NCBI RefSeq assembly: GCF_014805685.1
Contig: NC_060887.1
Coordinates: forward strand, 10,429,963-10,493,962
DNA from: Silurus meridionalis
Taxonomy: Eukaryota > Chordata > Actinopteri > Siluriformes > Siluridae
Direction: 5' to 3'
DNA: 64,000 bases
In this document: piece after piece, positions 40,823-52,017 of the stretch
Position numbering within the stretch: the stretch's first letter is position 1
How the letters are laid out: every line of letters begins with the position of its first letter
Notes under the pieces: model-generated
The model's input: the letters and a program-made list of their open reading frames with translations, nothing else
What the model was told of the DNA's origin: nothing
Database searches by the model: none
Position numbers and translations under genes: made by a program

Positions 40823-42225
40823 TAGTGCTGTCAAAATTAACGTTAATAACACGTTTTTAACAACATTAAATCTTTTTACCCGCGATTAATGCAGCCCACA
40901 TTTCTGTTTGACCATTTTTATAATAAATAAATAAATAAATATAAAAGAGGGAAAACTAAAACTTTCAATGCAACACACATTTATTTACAACGCCCTTTTC
41001 TTTACTCGATATTAAAAGAAAAACTTGCCTGAAAAAATCCTTTTTGGAAACATAGCAAAAGTTCTGTTTGGTGTCCTGATGATTTATGTAATTTAAAACA
41101 CCATAATTACTTTCAAACATTTACAAGAATATTTTGTCTTCATGCTCTATGTTGAGTCTGGTTTCACTAATAACAAACATACATTTGCATAAATCATCCA
41201 TTTTTGTCCATGAAAAGTATTAATTTAAGGTACATTTAGAACAGATAAAAATGTGCGATTTAGTTACGATTAATCAGGAGCAGTCATTCAATGAATTGCG
41301 ATTAAATATTTTTATCGACTGACAGCCTTAATATATCCATTCCACATTTAGCCCGTATTTGCCATTATGACAACCTCCACTCTTCTGGCAAAATGTTCCA
41401 ATAAAATTGTGGTGTGCTTATGGAGATTTGCAATCAGTCAGACACAAAAGTGTTGATAAAGTCAGGAACGAATGTATGTGAGGTGAGAAGGCCTGGGGTG
41501 CACTCAGCATTCCAATTCATTCCAAAGATGTTCAGTATGGTTGAGTTCAGAGCTCTATAGCAGGCCACTCAAGATCTTCCACTCCAACCCATGCAAACCA
41601 TATCTCCCAAGAGCTCACTTTGTGCACAATTGCATTGCTATGCTGGTACCAGTTTTGGCCTCATAGTTCACGGAAAGGGATTAAACACAGCAAAATCTTC
41701 TGATGTTCATTATAGTTTTGGTTATTAAATATGATTTAGTCAGAGATCTAATGAAATATTAGAAAGCATTATGTTGAATTATGGCCTAATGTGCTCACAT
41801 GTTTCAGTGATGCTCTTCCTTTATTTTTTTGTAGATGTGATCCTGATAGTGGGCATGACAGTGGAGCAGAGGATGCCCAGGACTGTCCACCTCCATTTTG
41901 CTTCCTCACCATGGGCATGGGTAAAATCCTCATGCCCAAATCAGGGGCATCCAATGGCATGTCCGGTCCCCTCACTGCACCCTTGCCCCCCCGCCTCGGT
42001 GTGTGTCTGGACTACGATAAAGGGTGTGTCACTTTCTACGATGCCCACTCACTTCGAGTGCTCTGGGATGGGACTGTCGATTGCTCCGCCCCTGTCTGCC
42101 CGGCTTTTTGCTTCATTGGCGGAGGGGCACTGCAGCTGCAGGAGCTTATAGCTAATCGTAGCACGGACCAAGCCACGGCCAGGAGAGTCACCGTTCAATC
42201 ACATGCCACAAATCTGAATAACTGA
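28389..42225 (+). CDS. trim46: TRIM46 (tripartite-motif protein 46), 12 coding exons
   Basis: TRIM46 is a class I TRIM protein that organises parallel microtubule bundles in the proximal axon. Exons: 28389-28448, 30350-30605, 30850-31000, 32302-32500, 34029-34175, 36339-36434, 36878-37131, 37975-38096, 39116-39454, 40100-40329, 40456-40523, 41835-42225. They join in frame to 770 residues, close to the mammalian length. RING: C32-x2-C35, C47-L-H49, C52-x2-C55, with C127-x2-C130 after a long Ser/Pro/Arg insert. B-box 1 about 169-210 (C170, C173, C185, C188, C193, C196). B-box 2 226-262 (C226, H229, C238, C241, C246, C249, H255, H258). Coiled coil about 272-390, COS-type region to about 428, FN3 429-541 (exon 9), SPRY from about 542. 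The ATG sits in GATCATGG. Zinc ligands are all present, so it looks functional. A teleost a/b paralogue label needs a tree. Confidence 0.97.
29050..29215. repeat. Degenerate telomere-like tract in trim46 intron 1
   Basis: Repeated 'taacccctaa', 'aacccc' and 'ccctaac' words over about 165 bases, never a clean TTAGGG/CCCTAA array. Confidence 0.55.
30606..30663. repeat. (GT)n microsatellite at the trim46 intron 2 donor
   Basis: The repeat starts with the donor GT itself and runs for about 29 units with two TAT interruptions. Confidence 0.95.
31005..31072. repeat. (CA)n microsatellite next to the trim46 intron 3 donor
   Basis: Starts five bases into intron 3 (donor GTCGAG at 31001). About 33 units. 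Confidence 0.95.
31251..31305. repeat. Second (CA)n tract in trim46 intron 3
   Basis: About 14 CA units followed by interrupted CA/TG words. Confidence 0.9.
32253..32298. repeat. (TG)n microsatellite at the trim46 intron 3 acceptor
   Basis: About 23 TG units ending three bases before the acceptor AG at 32300-32301, in the place of a normal pyrimidine tract. Confidence 0.95.
34230..34800 (-). mobile_element. Tc1-like remnant in trim46 intron 5
   Basis: The minus strand holds helix-turn-helix coding debris of the Tc1 family also found at 44003-45175. Diagnostic words are 'gtgaattgtgaggtgctttt'-type sequence ('actgaattgtgaggtgcttt'), 'ctgatctgccactccctgga' and 'atggagatcagcaggttttg'. It is strongly mutated and has no open frame. 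Confidence 0.65.
34985..35070 (+). repeat. Fish interspersed repeat fragment
   Basis: 'aatcagaaatagctttatta', 'ccaagtatgcttacacacac' and 'aaggaatttgacttgg' form a phrase found repeatedly in fish genomes. Only the start of the repeat is present. Confidence 0.6.
35270..35690 (+). mobile_element. Tc1-like remnant in trim46 intron 5
   Basis: 'gagccaatcatgtggcaaca', 'gatgcagttcaggagcgttc' and 'acatcagaatgtgatgaaaa' match the 5' region of the Tc1 family at 44003-45175. It is decayed. Confidence 0.65.
36000..36275 (+). mobile_element. Tc1-type non-autonomous element end in trim46 intron 5
   Basis: 'gaacacctttgggatgaact' (remnant of the transposase C-terminal region) leads to the end 'caggtgtccacaaacctttg' then 'tccatataatg'. 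It lies 60 bases before the exon 6 acceptor. Confidence 0.65.
37440..37740 (+). mobile_element. Tc1-like remnant in trim46 intron 7
   Basis: 'taacatcaaacactagaatg', 'ttttaggaactgctgatcag' and 'agagtttatacagaatagtg' are words of the same Tc1 family as 44003-45175. It is decayed. Confidence 0.6.
38390..39060. repeat. Degenerate short-period repeat in trim46 intron 8
   Basis: Words such as 'gattcagtgtgctgattt', 'agtattttacttcactgtg', 'gtgtcgattcactgtgatgt' and 'attcagtgtcatcattcggt' recur about a dozen times over 670 bases at irregular spacing, close to 20-40 bases. Confidence 0.65.
40396..40445. repeat. (GT)n filling trim46 intron 10
   Basis: Intron 10 is only 126 bases (40330-40455), and about 50 of them are this GT tract just before the acceptor. 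Confidence 0.95.
40670..40818. repeat. (CA)n, (TA)n and (TG)n tracts in trim46 intron 11
   Basis: (CA)n at 40670-40698 followed by (TA)n, then (TG)n at 40769-40818. The CA and TG tracts are complementary in the transcript and about 70 bases apart. Confidence 0.9.
40825..41329. mobile_element. hAT-like non-autonomous element in trim46 intron 11
   Basis: Starts 'gtgctgtcaaaattaacgtt' and ends 'tcgactgacagcct', with subterminal 'cgcgattaatgcag' and 'gcgattaaatattttt' words. This end structure is common in fish hAT-derived elements. No clear target duplication is visible. Confidence 0.65.
41340..41765. mobile_element. Tc1-type non-autonomous element remnant in trim46 intron 11
   Basis: 'ccattccacatttagcccgt', 'cctccactcttctggcaaaa' and 'agagctctatagcaggccac' match the family described at 21250-21635. 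Confidence 0.65.
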
Positions 42226-43916
42226 AGCCATAAACAGTTCTACAGCAAACTGTCAAGCACCTTTAAATGTTAGTATTTATTTTATTAGTTAGTATTTATA
42301 TATTTATTTATTTATGGATTAGCTTTTATGTATAGTTATTTCATTTTATGCCACACACAGGGCTTTAAATTAAGATTAACTCCTGCATTATGCCTAGAAA
42401 CTGCAGCATGCAAATGATCATGATTTCTTAATGCAAATCTTTCTGCTTAAAAAAACATAAAGTACTAGTCTGGTGCATGATCTGTATAACACACCTGTAG
42501 GCATAAATCGCGAATGATGCATTTCTATTGGAGGGAATGATAATTTATAAGCTATTTTTTCACATTTAGCCTATAAAGCACCTAAAATGGATATGTCAAT
42601 AATTTGTACTGGCTTTGACAAATGCTGGTCTGTTTGCTTTTTATAGGACTGTATAGTTGCCACATTTGGGTCTGTCTCCATTGGTTTAGATCGGGCTTAG
42701 TTTTAATGTCAAAGTCCTCACAGTACCGTGCTGCTGTTTCGTGTGTAACACAGTAGAATCACCACATATCTGTTCCTTCTTCCACAGTTTGCTCTTTCAT
42801 TCCACAGGGTTTTGCTTCATTTATAAAACAGCACATCACAGCATGGTCCAAAAACATCCAATCCTATGCTATATGTCTTAAACTAATGCCATCAATGTTT
42901 GTAATACGTGTGCATTACACATATAAACATTTATGTCAGTATATTAAAATTTCCTGAAATTGATGTCAGACAAACTAGCATACATACTCTATATGTTTGT
43001 TTTTTCACAACAAAGCGCTTTAACTGTGATGTCATCAGACGTGACAATATGAAAACGGACACTTTTAACTATTTTAACGTAAAGTATCACAATATTACAA
43101 GTGTTTAAAGTATATCAAAATGTCATGTCTCAGATTAATATACGGTATACACTGTATACACAGTACAATAATCAACATCTCAATACTGTATGTCTGTTTA
43201 TTACCAGCAGTTGTTTCAGCAAAGCATGATAAAAAAAATTATAAATGAAACTGTATATGTTTGAATATTGAAAATAATTAGTATCAGATCCATGTTTCTG
43301 CTTATAAAAAATACTCGTCAGAATGAACTAAATTGGCATTAAGTGGTTACTCAGGCCTGTGAAGTCACAATCAAATGTAAAACTATTGGAAACTGATTTT
43401 GTCCTTGTAATACAGTGCAGGTGAATTCTTGATTATGATTGGTCAGGAGGTCTTATTGTTTTTTAATTTTTTTTATTTGAGTAGCTCTGTTGCAACTTGA
43501 TTACGTTCCATTATATAATTTTGTTTTATAGCTGCAGTGTATAGCAGACGATTCAAAAGGTGTAATTGTGGATATGCTGTTAATACTGTAAGTTTTCTGT
43601 AAGATGTTCAATTAACATTTTTGGACGGAGTCTCCAGTGTGAGAATATTTTGTAACTGAGGTAAAGTTGTACTTTTTTATTCTTTTCTTTCCTAATCTTC
43701 AAGACGGAGGGCTTTACGGTTTCTCTGTGACAAGCTGCATTGATTTTTGTTTTATTCACATGCGAGAGATGACTGTTTTTTTTAGTTGCTATAATAAGTT
43801 TGCAGACAACATTAAATGCAACTTTAAATTGATAAAATTGACAAGGTGTTGTCTTTTTTTCCAGGAAACATGCATAGCATAACCCTCTGTGCTCCAGGGG
43901 CGCTGCATCATGCTGA

Positions 43917-43919
<3 letters not shown>
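42226..43919. other. trim46 3' UTR and downstream spacer
   Basis: No further coding sequence is seen. The 3' UTR probably covers the first several hundred bases, but no single polyadenylation signal stands out. A SINE fragment 'ctctgtgctccaggggcgct' lies at 43884-43903, immediately before a (TA)n tract. Confidence 0.55.

Positions 43920-43994
<75 letters not shown>
43919..43994. repeat. (TA)n microsatellite
   Basis: About 37 TA units between a SINE fragment and the left end of a Tc1-like element. Confidence 0.95.
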
Positions 43995-43998
<4 letters not shown>

Positions 43999-44002
43999 CA
44001 CA

Positions 44003-45175
44003 CTCACCGGCCACTTTATTAGATACACCTGTCCAACTGCTCGTTAAATCAAAAAATTCTTAATCAGCCAATCACATGGCAGCAACTCAGTGCATTTAGG
44101 CATGTAGACATGGTCAAGACGATCTGCTGCAGTTCAAATTGAGCGTCAGAATGGAGAAGGAAGGTGATTTAAATGACTTTAAACTTGGCATGGTTGTTGG
44201 TGCCAGAAGGGCTGGTCTGAGTATTTCAGAAACTGCTGATCTACTGTGATTTTCAAGCACAACCATCTCTAGGGTTTACAGAGAATGGTCCAAAAAAGAG
44301 AATATATCCAGTGAGTGGCAGTTTTGTGGGCACAGATGTCTTGGTGATGCCAGAGGTCAGAGGAGAATGGCCAAACTGGTTCGAGCTGATAGAAAGGCAA
44401 CAGTAACTCAAATAACCACTCATTACAACTGAGGTATGCAGAAGAGCATCTCTGAATGCACAACATGTTGAACCTTGAGGCGGAATGGCTACAGCAGCAG
44501 AAGACCACACCGGGTGCCACTCCTGACAGCTAAGAACAGGAAACTGAGGCTACAATTCGCACGGGCTCACCAAAATTGGACAATAGAAGATTGGAAAAAA
44601 CGTTGCCTGGTCTGATGAGTCTCGATTTATGCTGCGACATTCAGATGGTAGGGTCAGAATTTGCCGTCAACAACATGAAAGCATGGATCCATCCTGCCTT
44701 GTATCAACGGTTCAGGCTGGTGGTGGTGGTGAAATGGGGTGGGGGATATTTTCTTGGCACACTTTGGGCCCATTAGTACCAACTGAGCATCGTGTCAATG
44801 CCACAGCCTACCTGAGTATTGTTGCCGACCATGTCCATCCTTTTATGACCACAGTGTACCCATCTTCTGTTGGTTACTTCCAGCAGGATAACGCGCCATG
44901 TCATAAAGCGCGAATCATCTCAGACTGGTTTCTTGAACATGACAATGGTTCACTGTACTCAAATGGCCTCCACAGTCACCAGATCTCAATCCAATAGAGC
45001 ACCTTAGGGATGTGGTGGAATGAAAGATTCGCATCATGGATGTGCAGCCGACAAATCTGCAGCAACTGTGTGATGCTATCATGTCAATATGGACCAAAAT
45101 CTCTGAGGAATGTTTCCACTACCTTGTTGAATCTATGCCACGAAGGATTAAGGCAGTTCTGAAGGTTTAATAAGA
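44003..45175 (+). pseudogene. Tc1-like transposon, transposase broken by stops and frameshifts
   Basis: The left end 'ctcaccggccactttattag' then 'atacacctgt' is a known fish Tc1 terminus. Transposase pieces on the plus strand start MEKEGDLNDFKLGMVVGARR and LSISETADLL (helix-turn-helix, about 44151-44250), continue to AHQNWTIEDWK, VDESRF-like sequence near 44610, and FSWHTLGPLVPTEHRVNATA then VGYFQQDNAPCHKARI (second catalytic aspartate, near 44890). Several stops and frame changes interrupt it. The right end stops at about 45175 without its terminal repeat. It cannot move by itself. Confidence 0.88.
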
Positions 45176-45299
45176 CGTTTGTTCAAATTACACTTATGCA
45201 CATATGATAAAAACATTTTTGATGATCCCTTACAAATAATGTATTCCAACAAACACCTTTTGTCAGTAATTATAACAATAAAATATGTATTCCAGTATG

Positions 45300-47886
45300 C
45301 TCCTTTCAATGGATGGCACTCATGACCATTTCCCAACCTGTGAGGGCATCCGTAGAGTTGCAATGACCAGGAACTCCCATCATGGGGCCCTGAGACAGGA
45401 ACCTGGGATCTCTCCACATATCTAAGGCACGTAGGGCTCAACGCATGACCTTGATTGCAAGGAGTGGATTGCCTTTCTGAGAGGGCCCTCGGGTACTGAG
45501 CCACCACTAAAGGGGTCTCATGTGCAGGAGGCCAGGTGAAACCACATTGGATGCTGCTGCCATTAGCCCCAGCAGTCTCTGGAACTGCTTGAACTTGCAG
45601 TGAGTCACTGGCTTTCTTTCACCCTGCTGACGACCGTAAGGATGGATGCATTGCGGGCAGGAGACAACTGCGCACACATAAGAGTTGAATTCCACACAAC
45701 GCCTAAGTAAGTGGTTCTCTGTAGTGGAGAAAGGACCCTCTTTTTGCCGTTTAGCTGTAACCACAAGTGAGCAAGACAGCATCTCGATGCAGGATCACTA
45801 AATGCTCTGATTGAGCTTAAATCAACCAATTGTCGATATAGTTTAGAATGCGGATACCCTGAAGTCTCAGAGGGACCAGGGCAGCATGTGCGGAATACAT
45901 CCACACACTTTGTGAAGGTGCCGGGTGAGAGGGCAAGACTGAAAGATTGGTAAGCTTCGAAACCAAAAGCGAACCTCAGGAAGGAAGGACAGATACATGG
46001 AAATATGCATCCTTCAGATCTATCGTGTCGAAACAGTCCTCGGATCTGATTTGAGACACAACCTGATACAGGGTCAGCATCTTGAACCTGAGTCTCAATA
46101 GTGAGCGGTTCAGCTGACATAAATCTAGTATAAGACGCAACCTCCCGTCTTTTTTGGGAAATATGAAGTACCGGCTGTGGAACCCGGATTCTCTGTCTAA
46201 TAAAGGTACCACCTCAATGGCGTCCTTCCTTGGGAGAGTGTTTACTTCTTGTTCTATTACCAGAGCCTGCTCGGGTCCCACCAGGTTGAACCATGGAGGA
46301 CGAGACCCAAACTGAATTGTATAGCCTCTGTCTTCAGTATGCAGGACCCACCGAGACACATCTGGCAGAGCTTTCCAGGCTTCCAGGTAGTCTCTCAAGA
46401 GTATCAGTCTCTCGTGACTGACCTCTGGTGAGCCTAGAGCTGAGCTATGCCCTGGTGGCTCTAGGGGCCTCCTGGAATGCGAGTTCTCCAGGTGTGATAC
46501 GGTACTGGGCGACAACCGAGGAGGGTACTCGCTGGAGCTGGCAATGCCATAAAACGAAGCCCTCCTAAAATGACAGTCCTCAGATCTGTCATTTCTCGGG
46601 AGTTTGGCTCAGAGCATTGCACAAGATCTCTTGTAGGGGGAGTGTGAGGCGACTCTTTGTTTCTGAACCTCCCGGTGTCAGGAGGTGCTGGGTTGATCTT
46701 GGGGCTATGCTGGCCGAGCAGCATTATGAGAGTGATGTGGGAGCAACTGCTGGACCGCCGCAGACTGTTTCTAGGCTTCCTGAAACCTATCGAGTCGGCA
46801 TTAGTGGGACATCCCGCAAAACGGCCCTATCCCTGTCAGAAAGATAGGGTGAGCCAAAGGTGCATCTCAGACACAAGGGGGGTGACCACAGACCGGCCAA
46901 CAGCCACAGTTGTCTCCTGGCCGCCTAAAATGCCTCCCATGTCCAGCTCTCGCAGTAGGTCTGATAGGCCTGCAACACTGCCATGGTGTGCAGGCATGCT
47001 GCAGCTTTACCTGCTGAGGTGTAAGCCTTGCCCACCAGCACCGCCATATTTCGAAGTGGCTTGGTGGGCAGAGAGATAGCTGGCCAGTGTCTCTTCAACC
47101 CAGGGCACTGACCTGTGACCTTAATTATTCAGTCCAACAATGTTCAAGTAAAGGAAAAATCCAGGACTAAAGTGTGCAGATCTGGAAAGAAGGACAGACA
47201 CGAAGGTTGTGACGCAAGTTGCAAAAATCACTAGTCAAGCTTGCTGGGTGGGCAACCTTTCTGCTCATCAGCCAGCCAATCTATATCCAGCTTGGCTACA
47301 GCACAGGTCACAACCTCCAATAGCTCCTCATAACAAACAGGCAGAAAGCAGCCTCACCCACCAATCCTCATAGAAGAAATGGGAAGAAACTGCCGAAAGG
47401 CGTGCTTTCGAAGCTTGCGAATGAGTGCTGGACCAGGCAGGTGAGGAAGGAGAAAGGGACAAGCACATCTCCAGACCCTCTACCAGGTCCATCTGTGACC
47501 CCCAGGAACTAGCATGAGAGCGGGGCCAGAAACACGAGGAGCAGAGGCACCCTCCTCAAAGAGTACCCACCGGAAGCGGAGCGTTCACATCGACATGCGA
47601 GCACAATGTGCGCAATTGGCTCTCTCGGAAACTGACCTAGCATGCTCTGTTCCAAAGCAAGCCACACCGGAAAGTGTGCTTAGTTTTCTTGCTTGCTTCA
47701 ATTTTTATTAAAATTTTTTCCAGAAATTTTCCATTTAGACAAGCACACATAAAAAAACAGAAGCTAGCACCGGCTTCACTCCATGTGCTTTTAATAGCTT
47801 CCTGGTAATGACATCACCCCGCTGGTGACGCCGCACTTTGTGTTCCCAAAGCGTTGTTAACGCAGCTCGAGTTCCTGAAAGGGAAA
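45300..47886 (-). mobile_element. DIRS-type retrotransposon, 5' half, decayed
   Basis: Minus-strand order is end motif 'cgcagctcgagttcctgaaa' (47861-47880), gag-like region (about 46600-47600, with the AYTSAGKAAACLHT-type patch near 47000), reverse transcriptase (45605-46515, with PKKDGRLRLILDLCQLNRSL, DCFDTIDLKDAYFHV and LALSPGTFTKCVD), and the start of RNase H near 45340-45400. The YIDD motif falls in a frameshifted stretch near 45830. RNase H and recombinase are missing. It lies directly after the Tc1 remnant. Confidence 0.87.
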
Positions 47887-49283
47887 ATTAATCTGGTTCC
47901 TTATTTTAAGTTCTAAGTTTATATATTTATTTATATATTTACTATTATTTATTTGGTGCTTTTTTGAATTTGCTGTTTTTCTCTACTTCTTATTTTAAAT
48001 GTATTTTTTTTGGAGATTAAAATAAAACAAATGTCTAGTTTGGGCATCTCTGGACTGTATCCACAAAAGTTTTGTATTTGCTTTTTAAACATTCCATTCC
48101 ACATTTAGTCCCCATTTTCTCTTATAACAACCTCCACTTTTCTGGGAAGATATTTCACTAGATTTTGAGTGTACTTATTCAGATTTGTGCTCATTCAGCT
48201 GTAACGGTGTTAGTAAAATCCGGTAAAGATATATAAGGGTATCTAATGTCATGCAAAAACTTAAATTAAAGCAAGAATGCAGAAAAAAATGTATAATAGT
48301 ACATTCTGAAGCTGAACTTACTGGCAGGCATGTTTTATGAATTCCACAGCCTTTTGTGTATTTCCAGGAGCACTTCCTCATGCTTTATGTCCCATGTGAC
48401 TGTAGGGTTCAGGATTATTGTCCGGTCATACAGGTTTTTTTTTTTTTTTAACTGCATCTGACAAACAGTTTTGCAGTCAAGAAGATGCATATGATACCTG
48501 CTAATTTGTGTGTATGGAGGTTTAGGAATTGTGTGTATAAAAGTCTGTGGGTGGGCATTAATCTTTTTAATAGCTGGAAGGGTAATATGCTATGGTATAA
48601 TGCAATGATATAAGAACATTAGTATGCTTTATTATACAATTAGAAAATCAGTCAATATTCTGGATGCAGCACAGTGTATAGCAACACAGTGGTCTTGTTT
48701 TTCTGTGAACATTTAATTGCCTTACCTTACATCACCCCAACACCTAGTTATGTGACCCTTTACTGTTCCTGACTAAAAGCAGTAGAGCCCTGATGTGATC
48801 TTCTGCTGTTGAAGCACATTTAACTTATCTGAAAAGCTATTCTGCTCAATACCTGTGTAAAGAGTGATTATTTGAGTTACTGTAGACTTCTATTCAGGTT
48901 GAAACCAGTCTGATCATTCTCCTCTGACCTCTCTCATTAAAAAGGCATATTCAAATGCAGAACTGCTCTGCAATGAATTCCTTTTATGTGGTTGTGTGAA
49001 TGTTTGTGTGTTGATTCTAAGTGCCTTTAACAGAAATTCAATGTGAACATCACCTGCCTGTGTCTGAATGCTATTACATGGCTGCCTGACTGGATAACTG
49101 TTTATCGAGATGTTGAAGTGTTTTGTGATCCAAGAGAGTACACCAAAATATCTAATGGTAATCATTAAATTTTTTTATTCGAAGGGGCTTTTGGTGTACT
49201 ATTTTTACAAACATTTGCTAAAGATTAGTAAGGACTTTCTTTACTCTAACTTTCACACTTTGTCTTTGTATTATATATATACA

Positions 49284-49284
<1 letters not shown>
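47887..49284. other. Spacer with Tc1 debris, no gene seen
   Basis: Tc1-type fragments at 48015-48220 ('aacattccattccacattta') and 48840-48960 ('ttgagttactgtagacttct', 'tctgacctctctcattaaa'). The rest is A/T-rich unique sequence without supported exons. Confidence 0.55.

Positions 49285-49350
<66 letters not shown>
49285..49350. repeat. (TA)n microsatellite, left flank of the Tc1-like element
   Basis: About 33 TA units ending at the element's left terminus. The array resumes at 50900 on the other side. Confidence 0.95.
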
Positions 49351-49353
<3 letters not shown>

Positions 49354-50898
49354 GGAGTGCAGAATTATTAGGCAAATGAGTATTTTGACCACATCATCCT
49401 CGTTATGCATGTTGTCTTACTCCAAGCTGTATAGGCTGGAAAGCCTACTACCAATTAAGCATATTAGGTGATGTGCATCTCTGTAATGAGAAGGGTGTGG
49501 TCTAATGACATCAACACCCTATATCAGGTGTGCATAATTATTAGGCAACTTCCTTTCCTTTGGCAAAATGGGTCAAAAGAAGGACTTGACAGGCTCAGAA
49601 AAGTCAAAAATAGTGAGATATATTGCAGAGGGATGCAGCAGTCTTAAAATAGCCAAGCTTCTGAAGCGTGATCATCGAACAATCAAGCGTTTCATTCAAA
49701 ATAGTCGACAGGGTCGCAAGAAGCGTGTGGAAAAACCAAGGCGCAAAATAACTGCCCGTGAACTGAGAAAAGTCAAGCGTGCAGCTGCCAAGATGCCACT
49801 TGCCACCAGTTTGGCCATATTTCAGAGCTGCAACATCACTGGGTGCCCAAAAGCACAAGGTGTGCAATACTCAGAGACATGGCCAAGGTAAGAAAGGCAG
49901 AAAGTCGACCACCACTGAACAAGACACACAAGCTGAAACGTCAAGACTGGGCCAAGAAATATCTCAAGACTGATTTTTCTAAGGTTTTATGGACTGATGA
50001 AATGAGAGTGAGTCTTGATGGGCCAGATGGATGGGCCCGTGGCTGGATTGGTAAAGGGCAGAGAGCTCCAGTCCGACTCAGGCGCCAGCAAGGTGGAGGT
50101 GGAGTACTGGTTTGGGCTGGTATCATCAAAGATGAGCTTGTGGGGCCTTTTCGGGTTGAGGATGGAGTCAAGCTGAACTCCCAGTCCTACTGCCAGTTTC
50201 TGGAAGACACCTTCTTCAAGCAGTGGTACAGGAAGAAGTCTGCATCCTTCAAGAAAAACATGATTTTCATGCAGGACAATGCTCCATCACACCGTCCAAG
50301 TACTCCACAGCGTGGCTGGCAAGAAAGGGTATAAAGAAGAAAATCTAATGATATGGCCTCCTTGTTCACCTGATCTGAACCCCATTGAGAACCTGTGGTC
50401 CATCATCAAATGTGCGATTTACAAGGAGGAAAACAGTACACCTCTCTGAACAGTGTCTGGGAGGCTGTGGTTGCTGCTGCACGCAATGTTGATGGTGAAC
50501 AGATCAAAACACTGACAGAATCCATGGATGGCAGGCTTTTGAGTGTCCTTGCAAAGAAAGGTGGCTATATTGGTCACTGATTTGTTTTGTTTGGTTTTGA
50601 ATGTCAGAAATGTATATTTGTGAATGTTGAGATGTTATATTGGTTTCACTGGTAAAAATAAATAATTGAAATGGGTATGAATTTGTTTTTGTTAAGTTGC
50701 CTAATAATTATGCACAGTAATAGTCACCTGCACACAGATATCCCCTAAAATAGCTAAAACTAAAACTACTTCCAAAAATATTCAGCTTTGATATTAATGA
50801 GTTTTTTGTGTTCATTGAGAACATGGTTGTTGTTCAAATTAAATCCTCAAATAAAATTAATCCTCAAGAATACAACTTGCCTAATAATTCTGCACTCC

Positions 50899-50900
<2 letters not shown>
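49351..50900 (+). mobile_element. Nearly complete Tc1-like transposon with both terminal repeats
   Basis: The ends 'cagggagtgcagaattatta' (49351) and 'taataattctgcactccctg' (50881-50900) are near-perfect inverted repeats, each with an inner copy of the form 'gcataattattaggcaac' (49533-49550; inverted near 50697-50714). The flanks are TA repeats, so the TA target duplication is hidden in them. One transposase gene fills the middle on the plus strand. It is the best preserved autonomous-type element in the window. Confidence 0.95.
49568..50580 (+). pseudogene. Tc1-like transposase, two or three frameshifts
   Basis: DD34E-type transposases cut and paste their element at TA. The start MGQKKDLTGSEKSKIVRYIA opens a paired helix-turn-helix domain (DHRTIKRFIQNSRQGRKKR, ARELRKVKRAAAKMPLATS). 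A frame change near 49850 leads to KTDFSKVLWTDEMRVSLDGP (first aspartate), GGGGVLVWAGIIKDELVGPF, and NMIFMQDNAPSH (second aspartate, near 50275). A second frame change near 50320 leads to MIWPPCSPDLNPIENLWSII (glutamate, near 50385), with a third near 50430. The end is AKKGGYIGH and a stop at 50578-50580. All three catalytic residues are still encoded, but in different frames, so this copy is dead. Confidence 0.92.

Positions 50901-50968
<68 letters not shown>
50901..50968. repeat. (TA)n microsatellite, right flank of the Tc1-like element
   Basis: Continuation of the TA array split by the insertion. Confidence 0.95.
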
Positions 50969-50970
<2 letters not shown>

Positions 50971-51444
50971 TGACTTATATATGTCAGTTTATAAGGGAAA
51001 AAAAGTTGTCCAACTTAATTGGGCTGAGATCAGAGCTCTATAGCAGGCCACTCAACATCTTCCACTCCAACCCTTGTAAACCATATCGTCAAAAAAGTTT
51101 ATTAAATGTTGCAGAACTTTATTACTCCCTATGCTTCTGTATTTTCTTTTCCTTTAAGGAAGTATTTCTTTCTATTACTTACTCTACCTGCATTTGTTGT
51201 TGGATAACTTGTATAACAGCATTCCAGAAACATGAAACATTTTGATATTTTAGATAGAAGTTAAGAAAAAAACAAAGATTAAACAACATCATCACAGCAA
51301 TAACAATGATTATGATACTATTGTTCTTGTACAATTGTAAAAATTTTGTCTTAGTTATAGTAAATAATTATGATCCTATAATAGCAGTAATGTGGGCATG
51401 TGTGAAAGTGAGAGAGAGATACATTAATGCAGGCAGTTATATAT

Positions 51445-51554
<110 letters not shown>

Positions 51555-51878
51555 GTGGAAAGTAACAAAGTACAAATACTTCCTTACTGTACTTAAGTAG
51601 ATTTTTTTTGTATCAGTTTTTTGTACTCTACTATTTATTTTACAGACAACTTTTTACTTTTACTCATTACATTTTTACACAAATTTTCAAAACAGACTCG
51701 CTACTTTAGTTTTAATCCATTTTGCACCTGAGTCACTTCTCATAGACTTCGAGTAACTGAGAAAATGAACAGGAAGGAGAAGTTTTGACCCTCTACCATC
51801 ATGATCTAAGAGAAAACAGTGGTCTCTTAACTATAGAAAACCAAGAGTCCAAAAAGCAAAGCCTTGTTTGCCACCCCT

Positions 51879-51945
51879 GTGGTAGTGTAGTGGTTAGTGT
51901 ATGTGGTCTCTGCTATCTGACTCACCCAGTTCGATTCCTACCGCT
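51879..51945 (+). repeat. tRNA-like module A
   Basis: The A-box-like 'tagtgtagtggttagtg' (51883-51899) and B-box-like 'agttcgattcc' (51928-51938) are spaced as in a tRNA gene. The tRNA fold is weak. It is followed by a short unrelated stretch. Confidence 0.6.
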
Positions 51946-52017
51946 TCCTTTAAATTGTTTAAAAAGATTTAATAAAAAGAACTATAAAAGGTCCCAAAAA
52001 TCATGTTCTTGCAGGAG

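Noticed and set aside
49568..50580. Tc1-like transposase as a working gene
   Set aside because: Its catalytic segments lie in different frames, with changes near 49850, 50320 and 50430.
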